A DNA stretch of 5,825 nucleotides, from assembly GCA_020050895.1 (NCBI GenBank), contig JAGVJW010000241.1:1-5825 (forward strand). Reading direction: 5' to 3'. The notes under the pieces are model-generated. The model was not told the DNA's origin. It made no database searches and was given only the letters and a program-made list of their open reading frames with translations. Each line of letters begins with the position of its first letter. Position 1 is the first letter of the stretch. Shown here one piece after another: positions 1 to 5,825 of the stretch. This DNA comes from a bacterium. Lineage in GTDB: Bacteria > Bacteroidota > Ignavibacteria > Kapaibacteriales > Kapaibacteriaceae. The position numbers and the translations under genes were made by a program.

Positions 1-101
1 ATAATGTCAGTCTCGTCAGAATAAATGCTCTCAAAGCGCAACGTGCAATTTCAATCTCCAATGTTCACCTAGTACTAGGTGATGATCCGAATGAAATCTA
101 A
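1..101 (+). CDS. C-terminal end of an upstream gene, possibly an outer-membrane efflux channel (partial)
   Basis: Reading from base 3, this frame is open for 32 codons and stops at TAA 99-101; the other two forward frames stop early (TAA 22-24 and TAA 2-4). The visible tail contains LKAQRAISISNVHLVLGDD, a helical stretch that loosely resembles the 'L..AQRAL' helices near the end of CzcC/TolC-type channels. The resemblance is weak, and the tail after that motif is shorter than I would expect for the family. The identification therefore rests mainly on position: the gene directly precedes and overlaps an RND adaptor gene, where the third pump component is often encoded. It overlaps the ATG at 91 by 11 bases, which suggests co-transcription and translational coupling. 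The start lies outside the window. I am fairly sure the frame is coding, and unsure of the product. Confidence 0.5.
   Translation, partial: NVSLVRINALKAQRAISISNVHLVLGDDPNEI
65..82 (+). promoter_or_regulatory. Perfect 18-bp palindrome containing the adaptor gene's ribosome binding site
   Basis: TCACCTAGTACTAGGTGA equals its own reverse complement over all 18 bases; the symmetry breaks at 64/83 (T/T). The right arm holds AGGTGA (77-82), the Shine-Dalgarno sequence for the ATG at 91, with 8 bases between them. The left arm, TCACCT (65-70), matches the anti-Shine-Dalgarno core of 16S rRNA (UCACCU). As RNA it can fold into a 7-bp stem (65-71 with 76-82) with a GUAC loop, which would hide the ribosome binding site. 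As DNA it could be an operator for a dimeric regulator. The symmetry is seen directly; either function is inference. It lies wholly within the end of the upstream coding frame. Confidence 0.6.
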
Positions 102-1188
102 CCGAATATTAATCATAGCATTCGTGTGCGCAGCTTCAATAATTTCTATTAGTTGCGGCAGTCGCGGAAGCAATTACGCTGCCAACAGGAGAATTTTTGT
201 TTTAAGCGATACAATGATGCATCATCTCAGGTTGGATACTGCAAAGACTGAACCGCTGAGAGGAGTACTATTTCTAACCGGTAAAATTACTGCCGATGAA
301 AGCAAGATCAAAGATGTGTACCCATTTGTGGGTGGTACGGTAACAAGTGTAGAAACAGAGCTTGGTGATTTTGTCCATAAGAACCAGGTGTTGGCTGTTA
401 TCAAGAGCGGTGAAGTAGCTGATTACGATCGCCAGCTCATCGATGCCCGGTCTGACGTAGCCGTGGCACAAAAAAATCTTACTATTCAACAAGAGTTATT
501 GCAAAGCAGGTTATCGTCGGAACGAGATATGATTTCCGCCAAACGCGATCTTGCCAAGGCCGAGGCTGATCTGCAGCGAATCGAAGAGATGTATCGCATT
601 TATAGCTTTAGTAAAAATTCGGAATACCTCGTTAAAGCGCCATCGGATGGATATGTGATTCGAAAGGACATTGTAACTGACATGACGCTGAGAGCAGATC
701 GAGCGTCAAGCATTTTCACAATTGCAGATCTAAATGATGTGTGGGTAATGGCGGACGTGTATGAAAACGATATTTCAAAAGTTGCTCCAGGCGTTGCTGC
801 AGAAATTACTACGGTGGCATATCCCGACAGTGTTATTTACGGAAGTATTGATAAAGTGTACAACATCCTCGATGAGCTCACACGCACAATGAGCGTGCGA
901 ATTAAACTGCACAATAGCGGTGGATCACTTAAGCCCGGTATGGCCGCAACCATTAGCATTCAGTATCGGCGTCAAGGAACAATGACGGCCGTACCATCAT
1001 CGTGTATTGTTTTCGACAACGGCAAAAACTTTGTTGTTATATACAAGAACAATATGAATGTGCAGGTTAGAGAAGTTCAGGTTGCCGAGACAGTGGAGGA
1101 GCTGACGTACATCAAATCTGGAATTCGACCCGGTGATGTAGTTGTCAGTAAAGGTCAGCTATTTATTTACGACGCACTGACTGATTAA
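91..1188 (+). CDS. czcB: RND efflux periplasmic adaptor subunit (CzcB/CusB-type membrane fusion protein), probable lipoprotein
   Basis: This 365-residue adaptor links an inner-membrane RND pump to an outer-membrane channel. The N-terminus has a basic start, a hydrophobic segment and Cys22 after SIS, giving a probable lipoprotein signal; the -3 Ser makes the lipobox non-canonical. The first half of the lipoyl (barrel-sandwich) domain begins near residue 77 (YPFVGGTVTSVETELGDFV). A charged, Leu-rich alpha-helical hairpin spans about 111-170. The second lipoyl half starts near 179 (YLVKAPSDGYVIRKDI), and the beta-barrel follows from 215 (NDVWVMADVYENDI). A membrane-proximal domain ends the protein (SGIRPGDVVVSKG). 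This order and length are normal for the family. ATG 91 is preferred because AGGTGA at 77-82 is correctly spaced from it; GTG 79 and ATG 82 lie inside that site. The gene overlaps its upstream neighbour by 11 bases and precedes the pump gene by 9, which implies one operon. The metal is not set by this subunit alone. An MMHH cluster at residues 42-45 is worth noting. Confidence 0.95.
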   Translation: MKSNRILIIAFVCAASIISISCGSRGSNYAANRRIFVLSDTMMHHLRLDTAKTEPLRGVLFLTGKITADESKIKDVYPFVGGTVTSVETELGDFVHKNQVLAVIKSGEVADYDRQLIDARSDVAVAQKNLTIQQELLQSRLSSERDMISAKRDLAKAEADLQRIEEMYRIYSFSKNSEYLVKAPSDGYVIRKDIVTDMTLRADRASSIFTIADLNDVWVMADVYENDISKVAPGVAAEITTVAYPDSVIYGSIDKVYNILDELTRTMSVRIKLHNSGGSLKPGMAATISIQYRRQGTMTAVPSSCIVFDNGKNFVVIYKNNMNVQVREVQVAETVEELTYIKSGIRPGDVVVSKGQLFIYDALTD

Positions 1189-1193
1189 AGAGG
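1189..1193 (+). promoter_or_regulatory. Ribosome binding site for the CzcA-type pump gene
   Basis: AGAGG lies 4 bases before GTG 1198-1200 and directly after the adaptor's stop codon. The spacing is short for a Shine-Dalgarno site. The GTG start is supported because the protein then begins in the way the family usually does (a short basic segment, then TM1, then TPIDAFPDVTN), and no ATG lies nearby in frame. Re-initiation by ribosomes finishing the adaptor gene is likely. Confidence 0.5.
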
Positions 1194-1197
1194 CATT

Positions 1198-4100
1198 GTG
1201 ATTCGAATTCTCAGATCGGTTATTGCATTTTTTCTTACTAACAGACTCTTTACGTTTGGTGCAATAGCTGTAATTGCATTCCTCGGAGTAATTAGCTATC
1301 TCAACACTCCAATCGACGCGTTTCCTGATGTTACCAATACACAGATAATCATCGTTACACAGTGGTCCGGACGCAGCGCCGAGGAAATCGAGCGATTTGT
1401 CAGCGTGCCCATTGAATTGGCAATGAATCCGATACAACGCAAAGTGAATGTGCGTTCGATTACAATGTTTGGCTTGTCCGTTATCAAAATCATTTTCGAA
1501 GACGACGTCGACGATAGTTATGCTCGACAACAGGTTTACAATCAACTTAGAGTTGTGGACCTGCCCGAAGGTGTTAGACCGGAAGTTCAGCCTCCTTACG
1601 GTCCGACGGGCGAAATTCTTCGGTACGTTATTAAATCAAAATCACGCGACACGAGGGAGCACCTTACACTGCAGAATTGGGTAATAGACAGACAATTGCG
1701 TAGTGTTCCTGGAGTAGCCGATGTTGTTGCATTTGGCGGCCGTATAAAGATTTATGAAGTTCGCGTCAATGCAATTCTCTTACAGAAGTATGGCATAACT
1801 CCTCTCGAAGTTTATCAGGCAGTCGAACGCTCTAACATCAACGTTGGTGGTGACGTTATCGAAAAAAACGGTCAGGCATTTGTTGTTAGGGGGCTTGGAC
1901 TACTCGATTCGATCGATGATATAAACAACATCATCGTAGCTCAGGTTAACAATGTACCCGTTCTTGTTAAACATGTTGCAAGTACAGTAGAGAGCGATCT
2001 ACCTCGGGTGGGTCAGGTTGGATTGAACAATAGCGATGATGTTGTAGAAGGCATCGTTGTAATGCGAAAGGGAGAAAATCCAAGTCAGGTTATCAAACGC
2101 GTAAAGGAAAAGATCAATGAACTGAATACAACTGTTCTTCCATCCGATGTAAAGATTGAATTGTTTTACGACAGAGATGTACTGATGAGGTATTGTACGT
2201 CTACAGTAATGAGCAATCTTTTCGAAGGGATACTTCTCGTTACTGTTGTTGTATTCGTTTTTATGGCCGACTGGCGCACAACTATCATTGTATCACTAAT
2301 AATTCCCCTTTCGCTACTATTTGCCTTCCTGCTGCTTAGGCTGAATGGTATGAGTGCCAATCTTCTATCACTTGGCGCAGTTGACTTTGGAATAATTATC
2401 GACGGTGCTGTTGTGATGGTTGAAGGTTTATTTGTTGCTTTGGATCATTTACAGCAGCGAATAGGCATTGAGCGATTTAATCAGATGAGTAAGCTTGGCC
2501 TTATCAAAAAGTCTGGGGCAGAATCCGGCAAGGCAGTGTTCTTTTCAAAGCTTATCATCATCACAGCACTGGTTCCAATCTTCAGTTTTCAAAAGGTCGA
2601 GGGGAAGCTATTTGCTCCTTTGGCCTATACTTTGGGGTTTGCATTATTAGGTGCTCTGTTATTTACGCTAACACTCGTACCTGTATTGAGCGCGATATTA
2701 CTTTCAAAAAACGTAAGGGAACGACGTAACTCATTCGTGTTGTGGATAGAAAGGGTAATCACAAAATCTTTCAGGTATACCTATCACAGAAAGAAGTCCA
2801 GCATCGGTGTTGCAATTGCAATACTGGTAGCGGTTCTTGCATCAACTCATTTTCTGGGCACAGAGTTCTTGCCACAACTGAACGAGGGTGCGTTGTGGGT
2901 CGAAGCAAAGATGCCCATGAGTATGTCGCTGCCTGAGGCTGTAAAGATGGTCCATAAGCTTCGAGATGAGCTCCGAACATTCCCAGAAGTGAATGGAGTG
3001 TTGTCGCAAACGGGTAGATCGAACGATGGCACAGATCCAAGTGGCTTTTATTATGTGCAAATGCAGGTGAATTTGAAACCCAAAGATGAATGGGAAAGGA
3101 AGATGAACACCGATGAATTGATTGCAGCAATGGATGCAAAACTTAAGCAGTTTCAGGGCATCAACTTCAACTATTCGCAGCCAATTATCGACAACGTACA
3201 GGAAGCCGTTGCCGGAATGAATGCTAACAATGCAGTTAAGATCTACGGTCCGAATCTTTACGTGCTTGACACAATTGCAGAGAGGGTATTAGCTGCAATC
3301 GAACCCGTTGCTGGTATTCATGACGCGGGCATACTTCGAAATGTGGGGCAGCCGGAAATTCAAATACGTTTCCAAGAACAAAAAATGGCGCTGTATGGAA
3401 TTACAACAGCCGATGCCCAGGCCGTTATTGAAATGGCAATTGGAGGCAAGACTGCAAACGTCAAATATGAGGGAGAGCGCAAATTCGACATACGCATACG
3501 CTATCCGTACGATGAACGCAAAGATATCGCAGAAATTCAAAAATTACTTGTACCTACCTTGGTTGGAACTAAAATCCGATTGAGCGAAATAGCCACAATT
3601 ACAACTCAAACGGGTCCAGCATTTATTTATCGCGATAATAATAAAAGATTCATAGGAGTAAAGTTCAGTGTGCGCGGCAGAGACCTTGGTGGTACTATTG
3701 CCGACGCACAGGCACGAGTGCAAAGTGCCGTCCACCTGCCAAAAGGCTACTCTATTCATTGGACAGGTGAATTCGAAAATCAGGTTCGTGCAACAGCACG
3801 TCTCCTTCAGGTAGTGCCAATTAGCCTCATCATCATTTTTATTTTACTTTTTATGGCATTCGAAAATGCACGAGATGCTGTTCTGGTTTTGATAAACGTA
3901 CCCTTTGCATTGATAGGAGGCATTTTAGCGTTGCACGTAACCGGAATAAACTTCGGCATTTCAGCGGGTGTTGGGCTTATCGCCCTGTTCGGAATTTGCG
4001 TGCAAAATGGAGTGATCCTGGTTTCTGTTTTCAGGAACAATCTTAAGAATCACGTATCGTTCGACCGTGCAATCGAAGAAGGCGTTATTTCGCGAATACG

Positions 4101-4335
4101 TCCGGTAGTTATGACGGCCATGATGGCTGCCATTGGCCTGGTACCCGCAGCCGTATCAACAGGTATTGGCAGCGAGTCCCAACGCCCCCTTGCTGTAATC
4201 ATCATAGGCGGACTTGTGACCTCTACCATCCTAACGTTGTTAATTTTCCCCATTATATACCGGTTGTTTGGAAAGATGGAACACCATCATGGGTTGGGAG
4301 CACTATCAGTACCTCATAGCGTGAGTAATATCTAA
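1198..4335 (+). CDS. czcA: Heavy-metal efflux RND permease, CzcA family (HME-RND)
   Basis: This 1045-residue inner-membrane proton/metal antiporter has the full length usual for the family, without the fused outer-membrane-channel domain seen in some Bacteroidota relatives. TM1 (about 12-31) is followed by NTPIDAFPDVTNTQ, the classic start of the first periplasmic porter domain. A TM2-6 block begins near residue 340. TM4 carries VDFGIIIDGAVVMVE with Asp396, Asp402 and Glu409; their spacing matches Asp402/Asp408/Glu415 of Cupriavidus metallidurans CzcA, the proton-relay residues. This DFGxxxDGA pattern is typical of divalent-cation (Zn/Co/Cd, perhaps Ni) pumps and differs from the DAAIVMIEN form of Cu/Ag CusA. 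TM7 lies near 537-552, followed by TEFLPQLNEGALWV (555 on), GRSNDGTDPSGFYYVQ (606 on) and QPIIDNVQEAVAGM (661 on) in the second porter region. TM8 starts near 872, TM10 has GICVQNGVILVS (932 on) and TM12 spans 998-1024. A short tail with His1029-1031 ends the protein. The exact metal is an inference from the TM4 motif. The start is GTG. Confidence 0.96.
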   Translation: MIRILRSVIAFFLTNRLFTFGAIAVIAFLGVISYLNTPIDAFPDVTNTQIIIVTQWSGRSAEEIERFVSVPIELAMNPIQRKVNVRSITMFGLSVIKIIFEDDVDDSYARQQVYNQLRVVDLPEGVRPEVQPPYGPTGEILRYVIKSKSRDTREHLTLQNWVIDRQLRSVPGVADVVAFGGRIKIYEVRVNAILLQKYGITPLEVYQAVERSNINVGGDVIEKNGQAFVVRGLGLLDSIDDINNIIVAQVNNVPVLVKHVASTVESDLPRVGQVGLNNSDDVVEGIVVMRKGENPSQVIKRVKEKINELNTTVLPSDVKIELFYDRDVLMRYCTSTVMSNLFEGILLVTVVVFVFMADWRTTIIVSLIIPLSLLFAFLLLRLNGMSANLLSLGAVDFGIIIDGAVVMVEGLFVALDHLQQRIGIERFNQMSKLGLIKKSGAESGKAVFFSKLIIITALVPIFSFQKVEGKLFAPLAYTLGFALLGALLFTLTLVPVLSAILLSKNVRERRNSFVLWIERVITKSFRYTYHRKKSSIGVAIAILVAVLASTHFLGTEFLPQLNEGALWVEAKMPMSMSLPEAVKMVHKLRDELRTFPEVNGVLSQTGRSNDGTDPSGFYYVQMQVNLKPKDEWERKMNTDELIAAMDAKLKQFQGINFNYSQPIIDNVQEAVAGMNANNAVKIYGPNLYVLDTIAERVLAAIEPVAGIHDAGILRNVGQPEIQIRFQEQKMALYGITTADAQAVIEMAIGGKTANVKYEGERKFDIRIRYPYDERKDIAEIQKLLVPTLVGTKIRLSEIATITTQTGPAFIYRDNNKRFIGVKFSVRGRDLGGTIADAQARVQSAVHLPKGYSIHWTGEFENQVRATARLLQVVPISLIIIFILLFMAFENARDAVLVLINVPFALIGGILALHVTGINFGISAGVGLIALFGICVQNGVILVSVFRNNLKNHVSFDRAIEEGVISRIRPVVMTAMMAAIGLVPAAVSTGIGSESQRPLAVIIIGGLVTSTILTLLIFPIIYRLFGKMEHHHGLGALSVPHSVSNI

Positions 4336-4775
4336 ATAATAGTGCATGCCAATGTACCGCTTCAGTTGAAATGAGTAGGGTCAATTATTCGGTCTAATCG
4401 GTGCTTACAAATGGTGGTTATGCTACCAAATCGTTGAATGCTGTTGCACCTGGTCACTTCGCTATGAAAATCGTTGGCTATCTTGCTTCAAAATCATTTG
4501 GTCGGTTTTAACGAAATCTTCGCACTTACTAGGCTACGCGACTCTCAAATGCCAGAACGGCGACAGTCGTCACGATAATACTATATAATGTTATTACTTC
4601 AATCTCGTGGGCTACATCCGTATGGCTGCTGCCTTTGAGGACGACGAGACGAGTGATCATAATTAAGTATGTAGAAGAATTGATTAATGGTTTCGCCTGC
4701 AAGGTATTACGTACGGATACCCGGCAGTGTGCTCCGTCGACGTAGAAGATCTAAACAGGGGACGTGGCCAACACC
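4336..4775. other. 440-bp convergent intergenic region with no supported gene
   Basis: This stretch separates the 3' ends of the pump gene and the peptidase gene. I see no tRNA, no insertion-sequence ends, no long inverted repeat and no strong hairpin followed by a T-run that would serve as a terminator. Minor structure includes a 5-bp stem GGTAT/ATACC (4703-4707 with 4717-4721), a direct repeat AAATCGTTG at 4428-4436 and 4468-4476, and a lone TATAAT at 4584-4589. Three stop-free runs exist: + strand 4398-4511 (37 codons, ending in TAA), + strand 4533-4745 (70 codons, ending in TAG, with no good start), and - strand 4660-4529 (43 codons from an ATG). None has a ribosome binding site or a fold that I recognise. 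It could be plain spacer or heavily decayed coding sequence. Confidence 0.6.
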
Positions 4776-5825
4776 CTAAAATGATTCCTCAGCAACCTCA
4801 CAAAGCACAGACGATAGGTCGTTAAACGTGAATTCGTCTGGCTCCTTGTCAAAGAGTGGTAGCTCGAGCGTGGATACGTCGCCGGTTACAACAATGCGTA
4901 AACGCATATGCGATTCATCGTCGAAAGTAATCTTTAACGGGATAAACATTTTGAACGAAATTGGTACATCTGCTTGCTTGACTCGCATGGTAATCTTCCA
5001 TTTGCCGTCTGCCTGTTGCTCCTTCTTCCACGCATAGGTGTATGTGGGAATTTGGTTGCCATAAACCCACTGATCAAAAAACCATTCTAGATTTGCTCCC
5101 GTCAGTTCTTCAATTGTCTGTTGAAATTCTCTTGTAGATGTTCGCTTGCCTTTATATCGGGAATAAAACGTACGCATGACGGTAAAATAAGTATTTTCAT
5201 CCATTGTATTTATATTTATCATCATGTTTCTTAGCATGTGAAGCACCCAAGCCCCTTTTGAGTAGACAAAGATGCTATAAGCTCCTGGCTCAGTGGCGCC
5301 CATATCGACTCTGTATCCGAGGCTGATGGCAGGGGGCGGCAAATTCTTGCCTATAAATCGTTTACCAAACGAAAGGATCTTTGTTCTGTATGATTCGAGA
5401 AGATTAAAGAATTTCTTTGAGTCCGCTGCAGCGAGCTGTGAATACATTAATGCCGAATACTCTGCAAAACCTTCACTTAACCACTGGTCTCTGTATGATT
5501 TGAAGTCGACGTTAGATCCCCACCATTGATGAGCAACTTCGTGAGCAATGAATTGTTCGGTAAAAAAGTCATTGTCATCTGCAGTGAAAAATGTCTGCGA
5601 CGATAAATGAAGTAGACCCGGGAACGATTCACCATGATTTCCCGGTAGCTCCGTGGCAATAAGTGAATCAATGGAAAGCTTTCCATAGAGCTTTGAAAAG
5701 AATAGCAGTGATTGCTGAATATCCTGTGTTACAATGTCGGCCTGATTCGTTGTTTTGTACAGTACTACAGCTTTTGGGGCGCCGCCGCTGGCTGCAACAT
5801 CATTTCGTTTAAAGAAACCAATGTG
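4776..5825 (-). CDS. M1-family zinc metallopeptidase (gluzincin aminopeptidase type), C-terminal 349 residues
   Basis: The frame is open from the right edge (base 5825) to TAG at 4778-4776, so the N-terminal part and start lie outside the window. Numbering visible residues from 1, the zinc site is HEVAHQWWG at 95-103 (His95 and His99 bind zinc, Glu96 is catalytic), and 18 residues later comes Glu118 in WLSEGFAEY, the third zinc ligand. This HEXXH-X18-E spacing is diagnostic of M1 gluzincins. Tyr188 in VYSKGAWVLHML fits the catalytic tyrosine of the family. At 62-70, GNHGESFPG stands where most M1 aminopeptidases have GXMEN. A beta-rich C-terminal domain (roughly 260-345) follows, with no further helical domain and no obvious secretion-sorting tail. 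Family members cleave peptide bonds at N-termini with one catalytic zinc; the substrate and cellular location cannot be told here. The gene is convergent with the efflux operon and probably independent of it. Confidence 0.94.
   Translation of the reverse strand, partial: HIGFFKRNDVAASGGAPKAVVLYKTTNQADIVTQDIQQSLLFFSKLYGKLSIDSLIATELPGNHGESFPGLLHLSSQTFFTADDNDFFTEQFIAHEVAHQWWGSNVDFKSYRDQWLSEGFAEYSALMYSQLAAADSKKFFNLLESYRTKILSFGKRFIGKNLPPPAISLGYRVDMGATEPGAYSIFVYSKGAWVLHMLRNMMININTMDENTYFTVMRTFYSRYKGKRTSTREFQQTIEELTGANLEWFFDQWVYGNQIPTYTYAWKKEQQADGKWKITMRVKQADVPISFKMFIPLKITFDDESHMRLRIVVTGDVSTLELPLFDKEPDEFTFNDLSSVLCEVAEESF

Noticed and set aside
1159..1545. 128-codon open frame on the - strand across the adaptor/pump junction
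   Set aside because: It lies antisense to the strongly supported pump gene and the end of the adaptor gene, shows no recognisable domain, and has the composition expected of a shadow frame.
2771..3139. 122-codon open frame on the - strand inside the pump gene
   Set aside because: It is fully antisense to conserved CzcA motifs (TEFLPQLNEG, GRSNDGTDPSG), and its Cys/His/Ser-rich translation is typical of a shadow.
4584..4589. TATAAT resembling a promoter -10 box
   Set aside because: No matching -35 element stands at a suitable distance and no supported gene follows on that strand, so it is probably chance in an AT-rich spot.
4680..4710. TTGATT and TATTAC as a possible promoter pair
   Set aside because: The 19-base spacing is poor, the hexamers are weak, and only the convergent end of the peptidase gene follows.
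4756..4776. AGGG...CCCT inverted repeat around TGGCCA near the peptidase stop, as a terminator
   Set aside because: The stem is only 4 bp with a mismatched interior, and no T-run follows on either strand.
5293..5529. 78-codon open frame on the + strand opposite the peptidase
   Set aside because: It is antisense to the HEXXH/WLSEG region of the M1 peptidase, where the conserved motifs prove the coding strand.
5477..5686. 69-codon open frame on the - strand in another frame of the peptidase
   Set aside because: It overlaps the M1 catalytic motifs in a different frame and has no domain of its own. It is also not evidence of a frameshift, since the true frame is open from 5825 to 4776.

Overview
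The window is the end of a heavy-metal efflux operon on the + strand, facing the 3' part of an unrelated metallopeptidase gene on the - strand. The organism is a Gram-negative (diderm) bacterium: it carries a tripartite RND pump with a lipoprotein-type periplasmic adaptor. The style of the RND pump and of the M1 peptidase suits the Bacteroidota/Chlorobiota/Ignavibacteriota side of the tree, but that placement is a guess from protein style and not a proof.

Layout. Bases 1-101 hold the last 32 codons of an upstream gene, in the place where the outer-membrane channel (CzcC/TolC type) of such operons often sits. It overlaps the next gene by 11 bases. Bases 91-1188 encode a CzcB/CusB-type membrane fusion protein with a probable lipoprotein signal. 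After a 9-base gap, 1198-4335 encode a full-length CzcA-type inner-membrane proton/metal antiporter (1045 residues) that carries the Asp/Asp/Glu signature of divalent-cation pumps. Bases 4336-4775 contain no gene that I can support. Bases 4776-5825 (- strand) encode the C-terminal 349 residues of an M1-family zinc metallopeptidase, and its start lies beyond the right edge.

How the parts work together. CzcA takes metal (probably Zn2+, Co2+ or Cd2+) from the periplasm or inner membrane and uses the proton gradient. CzcB bridges it to an outer-membrane channel. The three + strand reading frames are packed tightly enough to be one transcript. The peptidase is convergent and has no evident functional link.

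The most unusual feature is a perfect 18-base palindrome at 65-82. Its right arm contains the ribosome binding site of the adaptor gene and its left arm reads like the 16S rRNA anti-Shine-Dalgarno sequence. It may make adaptor translation depend on ribosomes finishing the upstream gene. I found no wholly new system: the rest is a recognisable metal-efflux operon and a recognisable peptidase with a divergent exopeptidase motif.
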